A stretch of 64,000 bases of DNA, taken from positions 161,148-225,147 of the forward strand of contig SSFR01000014.1 in NCBI GenBank assembly GCA_008015505.1, in the 5' to 3' direction. Position numbers and translations under genes: made by a program. This stretch comes from Pedobacter sp. Its GTDB lineage: Bacteria; Bacteroidota; Bacteroidia; Sphingobacteriales; Sphingobacteriaceae. The notes beneath the pieces are model-generated. The model was given only the letters and a program-made list of their open reading frames with translations, was not told the DNA's origin and made no database searches. Below, piece by piece: positions 43,824-56,036 of the stretch; position 1 is the first letter of the stretch; each line of letters opens with the position of its first letter.

Positions 43824-46800
43824 ATGAAAAAAATTCTTAAAAGCTTATTTTTTTTATTTTTTGCAACCATTCAAGTAGTTGCTCAAAATCGAACGATTAC
43901 AGGAGTGGTTACGTCCCAGGAAGATGGGGGGCCAATTCCTGGAGTAAGTATTCTAGTTTCGGGAACTAAAACAGGTACTCAAACAGGCTTAGATGGACGA
44001 TTTTCGATTAATGTGCCACCTACAGCCAAACAATTAGAATTTGAGTTTGTGGGCTATGCCAAACAGAAGATCACAATTGGCAAGAGCAATGTTATCAACG
44101 TAATCTTAGTTCAGGGGAGCAAGGAGCTAAAAGAGGTAGTGGTAACGGCACTTGGCTTTCAAGTAGAGAAGGATAAACTAGGTACCAGTCAGTCTACTGT
44201 AAAAGGAGATGCATTAATGAAGTCTGGCGAGACAAGTGTTTTAAATGCTTTATCTAGCAAAGCATCTGGTGTTCAAATAGCACGTAGTGGTGGCGATCCT
44301 GGAGCGAGTACATACATTCAAATTAGAGGACAAAGTACCATTACTGGCGATTTACAGCCTCTTTTCGTTATTGATGGTGTACCTGTATCCAATAGCTCAT
44401 ATGGTTCTGGTGACGGGTCTCAGGGAGCAACAGCTAGTGGGGCTGTTCTTACACAGGGGACTTCACAACAATCTCGTTTAAATGACCTAAATCCTGATGA
44501 TATTGAAAACATAGAAGTGCTTAAAGGAACAGCGGCAGCAGCACTTTGGGGTACCCGTGCAGCCAATGGGGTTGTTATCATTACCACTAAAAGAGGAAAA
44601 GCAAACTCTGCGAAAATTAATATTTCGTTAAATAGCACCTATTCTATTGATGTTCTGAATAAAAGTGTTCCTCTTCAAACCGCTTTTGGTCAGGGTGAGG
44701 GTGGAATATTTATAGCTAGTGGAAGAGAGCGTTATTCGTGGGGAGATAAAATAGCAGATCGCAGTGGTGCAGGCTTGATCAATGGTCAAGGTGGCTATGT
44801 AATCTTGCCGGATGGAAGCAGACGATATCCCTATGTAGATGGAACTATTACCAATCCGCATGGTGGTCAGGCTTCTCAAAATGTGTATGATCATGCCAAA
44901 GAGCTATTCCACAACGGATATTATTTAGATAATACACTAACCTTAAGCGGAGGGGACGATAAGACATTGTACTATGTCAGTTTATCAAATTTAGATCAGA
45001 AGGGCATTTTAAAAGCCAATTCAGACTACCATCGCAAATCGTTTAATATTAATGCAGATCGTCATTTTGGAGATAATTTAAAGATCTCTACCAATTTGAG
45101 CTACGTGAATACAACATCCAATAGGGCTCAGCAAGGATCCAATCTCTCAGGTCTATTCTTGGGGGGGTTACGAACCCCACCAGATTTTGATAACAGTTCT
45201 TATCAAGGAACCTATGTCGATCCCACAGGGGCTTTATTCCCCAACCGTCAGATCGCGTATCGTAACCCAATTGGAGCAAATGTGAATTCCGGCTACGATA
45301 ATCCATTCTGGTCTTTAAATCAAATAACAAGTACATCTGAAACAGATCGCTTTCTAGGTTCTTTCGAAACCAAATATGATCCAAAGTCTTGGTTATACTT
45401 CATTCTTCGTGCTGGTGTTGATTATTACTCAGATAGTAGGACAGATAATTATCCGGTGTTTTCTTCCACTTACAACACTGGTAGCTTGACCTTACAAGAA
45501 ATATCGGAATTGCAATTTAATAGTGATTTTATTGGTAAAGTAACCAAGCCCTTGTCTAAGAATGTAAATTTCACAGGATTACTAGGGTTTAATTATAACA
45601 ACCGAACGTATCAGAATATGGGTGCTACAGCACAGAATTTTATTTTACCAAATGCCCCATTCAATTTAACGAACTCAGCAGGCTCGGCACGTTTTCCATT
45701 TAATGAACAAACGCTTATACGAACGACAGCCACATACACACAACTATCTTTTGAATTATATGACCAGCTATTTGCTGACCTGACGGGAAGGGCAGAACAA
45801 GCATCAACATTTGCTAATACATTCTTTTACCCATCCATTTCTCTAGCATGGCAGTTCAATAAATTGAAATCTTTGGAAAGCCTTAATAGCTGGTTATCGT
45901 TTGGTAAGCTGAGAGCCTCATATGGAGAGGTTGGGGTCCAACCTAAGCCTTATTTAAACGCAACATATTATTATCCAGCTGCAATAACTGAAGGTTATGG
46001 TCCAAGCTTAAACTCTTCCTCGTCTGTTTATGGCAGCGGTGGTTACTTACGTGGTTACCCTTCTCCTGCAGGGACTGCATTAGAAGGCAATCCAGACCTT
46101 AAACCAGAACGAAAAAGAGAGATTGAATTTGGCACAGATCTGCGTTTTTTATCAAACAAATTGAGTTTCAGCGCAGTATATTATGCAAATAAAACTACAG
46201 GAGCTATTTTCCCCGTGCAGGTCCCTGCTACTACAGGTTTTACGTTTAAAAATGACAATGCAGCGGAAATGCGAAATAGGGGAGTAGAGTTAGAATTGGG
46301 AGCAAATGAGTGGTATAAGAATAAAGGCTTCAGTATTAGCAGTAATGCAACTTGGTCGACCAACAGAAACAAGGTGCTCAGTTTAAAAGGTGTAAATACC
46401 ATTTTTTTGAATGGTTTTTCTGCACCGTCTTCCAATGCAGTAGTAGGGCAGCAACTTGGGGTATTTTGGGGTACAGATTTTCTGAAAGATGGAAATGGAA
46501 AATTGATATTAGATGCAAACGGATTTCCTCAAGCAGCCCCAAATCCAAGTGTAATTGGAGACCCAAACCCAGACTGGATTGCTTCGCTAGGAACTACCTT
46601 TCGTTACAAACAATTTAGTATGTCTGTCCTATTTGATCATGTGCAAGGCGGGGATGTATGGAATGGAACCAAAGGTGCTTTAATCAATTTTGGTACACAT
46701 GCCAGCACTGGAAACGAAATAATAGCACCATCCAATTTAAAAGCCTGGGATGGAAGTATAATTAGTGCCGGAGCTACATTTCGTGGATCAATAGCCGATT

Positions 46801-47153
46801 TTGGAGGTGGTCCGGTTGCTCTGAATCAGGCTTGGTATAGTACGGCTGGGGCAGGAGGCGGCTTAGGGAGTGGATTTGGTCCAGTCGCCTCACAATTTAT
46901 TGAAAAGGGAACCCGTACTCGTTTAAGAGAGATAACACTGTCCTATTTATTAACTGGACCGAAGTTTAAAATTAAAACCAAGCTGCAGTCGATCAACTTT
47001 TCTATCACCGGGAGAAATTTGATACTATGGACATCCTACTCAGGTATTGATCCAGAAACTAACTTAACGGGTGTCACCAATGGTCGCGGGCTAGACTATT
47101 TTAACAATCCAAGTACTCGATCTTATTTATTCTCTATTAAAGTTAACTACTAA
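43824..47153 (+). CDS. SusC/RagA family TonB-linked outer-membrane protein
   Basis: 1109 residues. Signal peptide ending VVAQ, then a carboxypeptidase-regulatory-like domain (ITGVVTSQEDGGPIPGVSILV), the plug domain (STVKGDALMKSGETSVLNAL; the SusC signature DIENIEVLKGTAAAALWG, ANGVVIITTKRGK) and a 22-strand-type barrel ending in YLFSIKVNY with a terminal aromatic residue. Imports an oligomer across the outer membrane with TonB energy and its SusD lid. The SusD gene follows 11 bp later. No glycoside hydrolase or regulator is next to the pair, so the substrate cannot be assigned. Confidence 0.96.
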   Translation: MKKILKSLFFLFFATIQVVAQNRTITGVVTSQEDGGPIPGVSILVSGTKTGTQTGLDGRFSINVPPTAKQLEFEFVGYAKQKITIGKSNVINVILVQGSKELKEVVVTALGFQVEKDKLGTSQSTVKGDALMKSGETSVLNALSSKASGVQIARSGGDPGASTYIQIRGQSTITGDLQPLFVIDGVPVSNSSYGSGDGSQGATASGAVLTQGTSQQSRLNDLNPDDIENIEVLKGTAAAALWGTRAANGVVIITTKRGKANSAKINISLNSTYSIDVLNKSVPLQTAFGQGEGGIFIASGRERYSWGDKIADRSGAGLINGQGGYVILPDGSRRYPYVDGTITNPHGGQASQNVYDHAKELFHNGYYLDNTLTLSGGDDKTLYYVSLSNLDQKGILKANSDYHRKSFNINADRHFGDNLKISTNLSYVNTTSNRAQQGSNLSGLFLGGLRTPPDFDNSSYQGTYVDPTGALFPNRQIAYRNPIGANVNSGYDNPFWSLNQITSTSETDRFLGSFETKYDPKSWLYFILRAGVDYYSDSRTDNYPVFSSTYNTGSLTLQEISELQFNSDFIGKVTKPLSKNVNFTGLLGFNYNNRTYQNMGATAQNFILPNAPFNLTNSAGSARFPFNEQTLIRTTATYTQLSFELYDQLFADLTGRAEQASTFANTFFYPSISLAWQFNKLKSLESLNSWLSFGKLRASYGEVGVQPKPYLNATYYYPAAITEGYGPSLNSSSSVYGSGGYLRGYPSPAGTALEGNPDLKPERKREIEFGTDLRFLSNKLSFSAVYYANKTTGAIFPVQVPATTGFTFKNDNAAEMRNRGVELELGANEWYKNKGFSISSNATWSTNRNKVLSLKGVNTIFLNGFSAPSSNAVVGQQLGVFWGTDFLKDGNGKLILDANGFPQAAPNPSVIGDPNPDWIASLGTTFRYKQFSMSVLFDHVQGGDVWNGTKGALINFGTHASTGNEIIAPSNLKAWDGSIISAGATFRGSIADFGGGPVALNQAWYSTAGAGGGLGSGFGPVASQFIEKGTRTRLREITLSYLLTGPKFKIKTKLQSINFSITGRNLILWTSYSGIDPETNLTGVTNGRGLDYFNNPSTRSYLFSIKVNY

Positions 47154-47164
47154 TTAAAAGGAAT

Positions 47165-48529
47165 ATGAAACGATTCACGAAATATGGTCTTCTTATAATA
47201 CTGCTTCCAATTTTATCCTGTAAAAAAGCAACAAATGGATTGAACGTTAGTCCCAACAGCCCGACATCTGCTCCACTAGACTTGGTACTCAATGGCGCAC
47301 AAGTTGCCAGTATTGTGTCTTACGAAGGGAATGCTGCACGTATGGCAGGTATATTTGCTCAGTCGTTCGCAGGTTCAGCGAATCAGTATGCCAGTCTAAA
47401 TAATTATGTGACCACAACAGCAGATTATAGCGAAACTTGGAATAATTTGTATACAATAGTAATTACCCAAACTCAAATCATACAATCCCAAGCTCTGGCA
47501 GTAAATAATAAAACAGTTTTAGGTATTGCACAAGTTATGCAGGCTCAGGCTTTCGGTTTGGCGGCTGATTTATGGGGAGATGTTCCTTTTTCACAGGTGG
47601 GTGATCCTATCAGTTTCCCTCAACCTAAATTCGATACACAAACACAGGTTTATGCTGGGGTACAAAACTTATTATCGACAGCTATCACCAATCTTCAGGC
47701 AAATGTAGGAACGAGTCCCGGTGTTAAAGATATTTTTTATGGCGGCAATACCGGGCAATGGATCGCTGCAGCAAATACATTGAAAGCGCGCTTTTATTTG
47801 CACGTAAAAGATTATACAAATGCAATCACCTATGCAAATCAAGGCATTAATGATGCTACTGGTCAGAGTGATATGATGGCCAAACATGGTGGTACATATC
47901 TAGTGGATATGAATCTTTATAATTCATTTCTAGATAATGATAGGTCTGGAGATTTAACAGCAGCATCACCTGCCTTTGCTCCCAGTTTTTTAGCCGGACG
48001 CAACAATTCGAAAACAAATGAGACAGATAGACTAGGCTACATATACATGAATGCACCCGGGGCAAGTGCAAATTTAAATGACGTTGGTCTTTTTGGGCCA
48101 AGTACGCCATTTCCGTTAATCACTTATTCAGAAAATCAACTTATACTAGCAGAAGCGTATTTAAAACAAAGTGCCCCCAATTTTAATAGTGCACTGACAG
48201 CTCTAAATAATCATAGAGCTTACCTTAATACAATCTACCCAGGGAGCTATCAAGCTTATGTAGCTAGTGATTTCTCTTCCAATAATAGTTTGCTATTGAA
48301 GGAAATACAGGGAGAGCGCTATGTAACTTTCATTGGGCAGATTGAGCAGTTTAATGATGTACGTAGAAATCAAAACGCACTAGGCATCACACCTACAGTA
48401 ACAACAACAACGCTTTTGCCACAACGTTTTTTATATCCACAAGATGAGCAAAATACCAACCCGAATACGCCTCTAGTAGGTGCCGGTGATTTCTTTAAGC
48501 CAACAACAGCTAATGCTAGTACCTATTAG
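47165..48529 (+). CDS. SusD/RagB family nutrient-binding lipoprotein
   Basis: 454 residues. Lipoprotein signal with Cys in LLPILSCKKATNG. The helical SusD fold opens with NVSPNSPTSAPLDLVLNGAQ, contains AQAFGLAADLWGDVPFS and has the C-terminal pattern ITYSENQLILAEAYLKQ. It resembles the SusD-like_2 subgroup. It forms the lid on the adjacent SusC transporter. The 178 bp after it (48530-48707) contain only a short open stretch (48546-48642, ending MGYTLKHIPQ) that may be the tail of a lost gene. Confidence 0.95.
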   Translation: MKRFTKYGLLIILLPILSCKKATNGLNVSPNSPTSAPLDLVLNGAQVASIVSYEGNAARMAGIFAQSFAGSANQYASLNNYVTTTADYSETWNNLYTIVITQTQIIQSQALAVNNKTVLGIAQVMQAQAFGLAADLWGDVPFSQVGDPISFPQPKFDTQTQVYAGVQNLLSTAITNLQANVGTSPGVKDIFYGGNTGQWIAAANTLKARFYLHVKDYTNAITYANQGINDATGQSDMMAKHGGTYLVDMNLYNSFLDNDRSGDLTAASPAFAPSFLAGRNNSKTNETDRLGYIYMNAPGASANLNDVGLFGPSTPFPLITYSENQLILAEAYLKQSAPNFNSALTALNNHRAYLNTIYPGSYQAYVASDFSSNNSLLLKEIQGERYVTFIGQIEQFNDVRRNQNALGITPTVTTTTLLPQRFLYPQDEQNTNPNTPLVGAGDFFKPTTANASTY

Positions 48530-48707
48530 TAAAATTATTGTTTTTATTATGTCGGCATCTGGATACTCCGATGGAAGAGATGAAAAAGGAGATTAGTCCA
48601 CTGGATCGAATGGGATATACCTTGAAGCACATACCACAATAAACTAAAAAACACCACTAAATCTTAAAAATTAGATATAACACTCAAATTAAACCAAAAA
48701 CGTTACT

Positions 48708-49796
48708 ATGAAGAAATTAACGCTTATTCTTACAACTATAGCCTTTAGCATTGCTACTGCTCACTCACAGACACAAAACACATCAAATGATATAGGTAAA
48801 CTGAAATTAGTCGCCCAACTGAATATACGACCCGGAAATGTTACAGTTTCTAAATACGGACGTATTTTTTCTACCATACATCCATTGGGAGGAAATTCAC
48901 TACAACTAGTAGAAATTACAGGAACGAAATCGTTTGTCCCCTTTCCAAACAACTCCTACCAAAAATTTGGTAAACCAGCCTCTAATGACAAGCTTGATTC
49001 CCCATTGGGGTTAGTATTTGACTCACATGATCATCTATGGGCCATTGATATGGGCCTAGAACTAGGTCAAACACGTCTCTGGTGCTTCGACATACACAAC
49101 AAAAAAGTAATCAAAAAAATTACATTGCCAGAGAATATAGCACCTAAAGGTAGCTTTATCCAAGACCTTGTTGTAGATGATCAAAATGGCTGGGCCTATC
49201 TTGCCGATATCAACAATCCGGGTATCATCGCTGTTAATCTAAAAACTAAAGAAGCTCGTAGATTTAGCAATCACCCTTCGTTGCAAGCAGAAAACATAGA
49301 TATGATCATTGATGGAAAAACAGCTTATTTCAATGGTAAACCACTGCGAGTTGGTATCGATCCCATTACCTTATCAGCAGACAATCAAACACTGTACTAT
49401 GGTGCAATGTCTGGCAACACTTGGTATGAAGTTCCAACAAGACCCTTTAGAGAAGGGTTAAATGATAGTTTGATTAGCTCCATGATTAAAGTCAATGGAA
49501 AAAAACCGCTATGCGATGGTGCTACTACTGCTACCAGTGGCAATCATTATTTCACTGATTTGCAAGGACACGCTATTAGTAAGTTATCATCCGATGGCAC
49601 ATTAAGTACCTTAATCCAAGATGAAAACAAACTACTTTGGCCCGACGGCATACACTTTGGGCCCAATCAGTGGCTTTACATATCCACTAACCAATTAAAT
49701 ACAACTCCCGCTTTTACGGGACAAAAAGATGAAGGGCACCCCCCATATTATATTCTAAAAGTATTTACAGGGGAAAATGGAGTGAGTGGTCGCTAG
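48708..49796 (+). CDS. Secreted MRJP/SMP-30-like beta-propeller protein
   Basis: 362 residues with signal peptide (MKKLTLILTTIAFSIATAHSQ). The sequence follows the major-royal-jelly/yellow-protein layout of bacterial members: LDSPLGLVFDSHDHLWAIDMG, the DIHNKKVIKKITLPENIAP block, FIQDLVVDDQNGWAYLADI and LRVGIDPITLSADNQTLYYG. Such six-bladed propellers are calcium-dependent lactonase or dehydratase-like, and their role in bacteria is uncertain. It is followed by katG 24 bp downstream, so the two are likely co-transcribed. Confidence 0.82.
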   Translation: MKKLTLILTTIAFSIATAHSQTQNTSNDIGKLKLVAQLNIRPGNVTVSKYGRIFSTIHPLGGNSLQLVEITGTKSFVPFPNNSYQKFGKPASNDKLDSPLGLVFDSHDHLWAIDMGLELGQTRLWCFDIHNKKVIKKITLPENIAPKGSFIQDLVVDDQNGWAYLADINNPGIIAVNLKTKEARRFSNHPSLQAENIDMIIDGKTAYFNGKPLRVGIDPITLSADNQTLYYGAMSGNTWYEVPTRPFREGLNDSLISSMIKVNGKKPLCDGATTATSGNHYFTDLQGHAISKLSSDGTLSTLIQDENKLLWPDGIHFGPNQWLYISTNQLNTTPAFTGQKDEGHPPYYILKVFTGENGVSGR

Positions 49797-52040
<2,244 letters not shown>

Positions 52041-52071
52041 GTAAATAGGCCAGCCGCCCCCACTTAGTTAA

Positions 52072-52116
52072 AATTAGTAGTTAAATGACTTATTGAAAGT
52101 CATTTAACTACTAATT
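52072..52116. terminator. Bidirectional terminator between katG and the YfhO gene
   Basis: A 20-bp perfect inverted repeat (AATTAGTAGTTAAATGACTT, 5-base loop, complement) lies exactly between the convergent genes. Its last base overlaps the YfhO stop codon, and the stem is AT-rich on both sides so it could end transcription in both directions. Confidence 0.75.
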
Positions 52117-54569
52117 CAAGCAAATCTCCATTCTCGATAAACAACTAAACACAATCCACCAATTAAGACAATGGATGCAATTAAAGAAATCCGCTCACCT
52201 ATATAATAAGACACTGGTTCAAATTTAAATTCAAATCGATGATTCCCTGCAGGTAAAACAGCCGATCGCAAAATATAATCCGCCCTAAAATGAGGGATCT
52301 TCCGTCCATCCACATAGGCATTCCAACCTTTATCATACCATATTTCTGAGAATACAGTCACTACATCGCTAGCAGCAGAATAGGTATAAACGAGATGATC
52401 TGGCCGATAATTAACTAGTTTAATACGCGCATTGGAATCAAATCCGATTTTATTTCGGGGAATGAGTGATTTGAATTTTTCATCAACAAAAGCTGTTTTT
52501 TTAGGATCAAAACTATCAATGGCCTGCATTTCTTGATCTGCATTTTTAACAAAGCTCACATCCTGAACCATCCACGCATTACCACAAGCCGTTGCTCTGG
52601 GCTGTACATTTTCAGTTTGACTCTTTTCATCACCATAAATTACATACTTCGTATTGAGCATATCCAAAACATCTTCATTGATAGTACGATTAAACTGCTT
52701 ATCTAGTACCTCCTGGAAACGCTTCAGTTTTGCTGCATGATACCCCCCTACCGTCTTGTGAAAATAAGAAGCACTTGCACTCGAAAAAGTTGGAATGGTC
52801 AAATCAAGCACACGATAATCTAGGCTTGTATCACGCAAAATAAGCCTATCTACATCTCGCGCCTGAAACTGCTGATCAATCACATGCCCATCGACAAAGT
52901 TTTCATTATTTAAATATCGACGATCCACATTCCATAGATCTATTAATATTATCAAACCCAACAAAGCAAAGGTGGTTTGTACCCCAATTTTTTTCTTAAT
53001 CAAAGCCCAAATCAAGCCCGCTCCAAGCAATACAAATAGTAAAGATCGAATAGCATCCATACGTGCCATTGCTACACGATCTTGAACTAAAGCACCAGCA
53101 ATCTTATCGGCAAAATTTCGATCATCACCGATCACCTGCATCAACTGCTTAATAAACTCTTGGTGATTAGGGGCCCTAAAACTCAAAAACAGAGTAGGCA
53201 CTAGAATTAATAACAGCAAAATACCAGCTGTGATGTACAGAGAATACAGCAGTTTTTGGATTATTTTCCGGGAATCTGCCGCAGATACCGCAACCTCTTT
53301 AACTGCCAATACCGCCAAAACTGGAACCAATAATGCTGCAATCACCAAGGTAGACTCAACCGCTCGAAATTTATTATATAATGGAAAGTAGTCAAAAAAC
53401 AGATCCGAAATCAGCGGGAAATTTTTTCCAAAGGACAGAAACAAGCTAAGCAAAACTGCTCCTAGTATCCACCACTTGAACCGATCACGAACAATAAAGA
53501 GTCCAAAAACAAAAAGAAAACAAACAACAGCCCCAAAATACCAAGGACCTGATGTACCTGGCTTATTTCCCCAATAAGCAGGTAACTGGCTAGCAAACCC
53601 AACAGCTTGATTCATATTCACTCCCTGTTCGGTTAACACCTTTACAACTTCAGAATTTTCATCAGCTTGCGATACCGAAGCTCCGCCATAAGCATTAGGA
53701 ACCAGAAACGTAATACTTTCACCAAGTCCCTGGCTCCATTGATAAGCATACGTTTTGTCTAATCCAGTACTAGGCTCTACCCTACCCGCACTCAAATTTG
53801 ACTTTCCACGAAGTGATTCTTGCCCATACTCGTAGGTTGTCCAAAGCATACTTGCATTCACTGCAATGGCTAGAATTGCTGCTATTACTAAATGCACACA
53901 AGACCGAACAAAATTTTTCAGCTCCTTAGCTCTCATCGCATAAACTAGTTCAATCCCGATGAAGATGAGCAGGGCAATGAACAAGTAGTAAGTCATCTGA
54001 ATATGATTACTCCTAATTTCGAGTGCAAGAAACAGTGCTGTTAATGCTGCTCCTAAAATATATTTTCCTCTGAGCGTAAGTATAATTCCAGCCAAAACGG
54101 GTGCAAAAAAAGCAATAGCCATGGCCTTATTACCATGCCCGGCCTCAATAATAATGAAGTTATACGACGAAAATGCAAAAGCAATAGCTCCCGCAGCGGC
54201 AAGCAGGGGATTAATCCGCAATACACAAAACAAAAGATAGGCACCCAATAGATACAACAGAACGACATCGATGGGATTTGGGAAAACCGTTTTGAAGAAA
54301 GAAATCACATAGGTGGTAACATTATTGGGATATTGCACCCAAATTTGATAAGCAGGCATACCCCCAAACATAGAATTGGTCCAAAGAGGGGCTTTTCCTT
54401 CTTTTTCTTTATAAGTCATGAGCTCTTTTTGCATCGCCTGTGCTTGTTGCACATCCTGCTGAATAAGCGATTTACCCTGCAGCGCTGGAGCGAAATACAT
54501 CAAGCAGAGTGTAACAAAAATTACGATGATGGCTAAGTGGATACCATAATGTTTAAACCAATGATTCAT
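52116..54569 (-). CDS. YfhO family membrane protein
   Basis: 817 residues with about 13 hydrophobic helices. The N-terminal block FAPALQGKSLIQQDVQQAQAM and the later PLWTNSMFGGMPAYQIW fit the YfhO family, GT-C-like proteins implicated in lipoteichoic acid glycosylation in Firmicutes and of unclear role in Bacteroidota. A periplasmic domain near the C-terminus (about 590-770) precedes the last helix (LIASIVLIGGLCLVVY). Single gene with its own -7 box. Could glycosylate an envelope polymer or lipid. Confidence 0.85.
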   Translation of the reverse strand: MNHWFKHYGIHLAIIVIFVTLCLMYFAPALQGKSLIQQDVQQAQAMQKELMTYKEKEGKAPLWTNSMFGGMPAYQIWVQYPNNVTTYVISFFKTVFPNPIDVVLLYLLGAYLLFCVLRINPLLAAAGAIAFAFSSYNFIIIEAGHGNKAMAIAFFAPVLAGIILTLRGKYILGAALTALFLALEIRSNHIQMTYYLFIALLIFIGIELVYAMRAKELKNFVRSCVHLVIAAILAIAVNASMLWTTYEYGQESLRGKSNLSAGRVEPSTGLDKTYAYQWSQGLGESITFLVPNAYGGASVSQADENSEVVKVLTEQGVNMNQAVGFASQLPAYWGNKPGTSGPWYFGAVVCFLFVFGLFIVRDRFKWWILGAVLLSLFLSFGKNFPLISDLFFDYFPLYNKFRAVESTLVIAALLVPVLAVLAVKEVAVSAADSRKIIQKLLYSLYITAGILLLLILVPTLFLSFRAPNHQEFIKQLMQVIGDDRNFADKIAGALVQDRVAMARMDAIRSLLFVLLGAGLIWALIKKKIGVQTTFALLGLIILIDLWNVDRRYLNNENFVDGHVIDQQFQARDVDRLILRDTSLDYRVLDLTIPTFSSASASYFHKTVGGYHAAKLKRFQEVLDKQFNRTINEDVLDMLNTKYVIYGDEKSQTENVQPRATACGNAWMVQDVSFVKNADQEMQAIDSFDPKKTAFVDEKFKSLIPRNKIGFDSNARIKLVNYRPDHLVYTYSAASDVVTVFSEIWYDKGWNAYVDGRKIPHFRADYILRSAVLPAGNHRFEFKFEPVSYYIGERISLIASIVLIGGLCLVVYREWRFA

Positions 54570-54594
54570 TCGACTATTGTTTGAAGATGAAGGT

Positions 54595-54602
54595 CAAAAA
54601 TA
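54595..54602 (-). promoter_or_regulatory. -7 box for the YfhO gene (TATTTTTG)
   Basis: Minus-strand TATTTTTG fits TAnnTTTG exactly, 25 bases before the ATG. The nearest TTTG lies 23 bases further upstream, longer than the usual 18-20. Confidence 0.45.
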
Positions 54603-54707
54603 GGAAAATGAAGGTTAGTACGTTGCAAATTATTTAGCTGCAAATACCTAAGAGCAATAGAAAAACTGAGAAGAAAAGACGTTTAAGAAAAATTAGGCGG
54701 AAGAGAT

Positions 54708-54959
54708 TTACTTAATCTCTTCATAATCTACAAAATCGCCCACAGTATCAGCTTTAGAATTTTTTTGATTTGGCGGGATATAGTCAACCCGTATATTACC
54801 ATCAGGTTGGCGATAATTTTTATAACTATAGGTTTGACCAGCTTGATTTTGAGCCTTGTGAACTATCTTCTGAATCAAAAAGGGAAATAACAAGCGTATC
54901 AGTTGTTTAATCAACCAAAAGATAGCCATAGCGGTCAATAAAAATCTCAATAATCCCAT
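54708..54959 (-). CDS. DUF4834 family small membrane protein
   Basis: 83 residues. One N-terminal helix (GLLRFLLTAMAIFWLIKQLIRLLF) and a polar C-terminal tail with YRQPDGNIRVDYIP and a final DFVDYEEIK, the pattern of DUF4834, a small Bacteroidetes family of unknown function. The promoter directly upstream has both boxes, so it is transcribed on its own. Too short for firm calls but the pattern is characteristic. Confidence 0.75.
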   Translation of the reverse strand: MGLLRFLLTAMAIFWLIKQLIRLLFPFLIQKIVHKAQNQAGQTYSYKNYRQPDGNIRVDYIPPNQKNSKADTVGDFVDYEEIK

Positions 54960-54976
54960 AAATATTGATTTTGATG

Positions 54977-55006
54977 CAAAGATACGGGATATTTCTTTTC
55001 ACCAAA
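54977..55006 (-). promoter_or_regulatory. Complete Bacteroidetes promoter for the DUF4834 gene
   Basis: Minus strand: TTTG (55003-55006), 18 bases, TATCTTTG (54977-54984). Both boxes match the consensus, and the -7 box ends 17 bases before the ATG, giving a very short leader. Confidence 0.7.
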
Positions 55007-55069
55007 AAGACGTAGGTATATTTCAAACCCACAAGCCAAACCTAATCACCCCAAACTTAAAAACAGTGT

Positions 55070-55840
55070 TTAAATGGGAAGTATCTTAAACTTCTGATCT
55101 TCAAAAGCCACTTGAGCAATTGCATTGGACCGAGCATGATAAAATAGGCAAATCCACTTTTCCGCTGCTGCACGCTGTCCATACTCCTGACGAAGCTCCA
55201 TCGCTTTGTGACCATCAAAATCATATTTTGCAATAAACTTCCGCAGTAACTGTACAGACTCTGGCAAAACATCACCTCCAAAAAACACTATTTCCCCTTT
55301 CTCTTGGATCCAAAATACCTGATGAAACTGACAATGCCCACCCGTAAGCTCGTAACGAATGTCTTCGTTCAAATTCCCACTACCTTCTACCAATTGAACA
55401 CAACCATACTCCTGCAACACCATTAACATTTTAGGATTGTATGACGCCGAAGGATAGTTAAGCGCCATATTCCACTCTTCTTTTTGGATAACATAGGTGG
55501 CCTTGGGAAAACTCGGCCTTAGCTGGCCATCACACTCAAAGACCATTCCTCCAGCATGATCAATATGCAGATGCGACATCAATACCCATGTTACCTCACC
55601 TGGGTCAAAACCCGCCTGACGAATTTGCCCATGAATAACCAACTCACCCTGTTCATCTTTATATCCTAGGCCCGTATCCAAAACAATCAATTCATTAGCC
55701 GTTTTAACTAGAAATGGCTGCACATGAATAAATAAAGAAGCTGGCCGATCCTTAATTTGATGAATAGCCGGATCAAAAGGAATAAATTCTTTGGAAATAT
55801 CTACTGAATAGGAACCTTCGTGTAAAGCAATAATTTTCAT
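55070..55840 (-). CDS. Metallo-beta-lactamase fold hydrolase
   Basis: 256 residues from MKIIALHEGSYSVDIS; the ORF-track start 22 residues earlier is poorly protein-like. The zinc motif HxHxDH is present in LMSHLHIDHAGGM, followed by a His in TGGHCQFHQVF and Asp in FFGGDVLPE. Overall layout fits the lactonase/glyoxalase II-like MBL group, but the substrate is unknown. The gene is separate from neighbours, with a -7 box (TACTTTTG, 55884-55891) about 43 bases upstream. Confidence 0.82.
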   Translation of the reverse strand: MKIIALHEGSYSVDISKEFIPFDPAIHQIKDRPASLFIHVQPFLVKTANELIVLDTGLGYKDEQGELVIHGQIRQAGFDPGEVTWVLMSHLHIDHAGGMVFECDGQLRPSFPKATYVIQKEEWNMALNYPSASYNPKMLMVLQEYGCVQLVEGSGNLNEDIRYELTGGHCQFHQVFWIQEKGEIVFFGGDVLPESVQLLRKFIAKYDFDGHKAMELRQEYGQRAAAEKWICLFYHARSNAIAQVAFEDQKFKILPI

Positions 55841-55883
55841 AAGACTAGTTGTTCTATTCTCTTTTCCAAATTCTAATACGACA

Positions 55884-55891
55884 CAAAAGTA
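55884..55891 (-). promoter_or_regulatory. -7 box for the MBL-fold gene (TACTTTTG)
   Basis: Minus-strand TACTTTTG fits TAnnTTTG exactly. No TTTG lies at the expected spacing (nearest at 12 bases), so only one element supports it. Confidence 0.4.
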
Positions 55892-56007
55892 AATTATCAC
55901 AATCAAAGATTAATAAGTGATAAATAGATGTTCTAAAGAATAGATATCACTAACTCCTCTATTGAAATTTAAACAGGCTCCAAGTAGACACCCAAATTGA
56001 ATCAATG

Positions 56008-56015
56008 TATATTTG
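56008..56015 (+). promoter_or_regulatory. -7 box for recJ (TATATTTG)
   Basis: TATATTTG fits TAnnTTTG exactly, 21 bases before the recJ ATG. The ORF-track TTG start at 56013 falls inside this box, further reason to take the ATG as start. Confidence 0.5.
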
Positions 56016-56036
56016 CGGCCGATTTTGAATAAGCCT

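Noticed and set aside
45088-45384. 98-residue ORF opposite SusC
   Set aside because: Antisense to a well-supported SusC gene; no independent signal.
56013-56036. TTG start of RecJ
   Set aside because: The TTG lies inside the -7 box (TATATTTG); the ATG at 56037 opens the conserved RecJ sequence.
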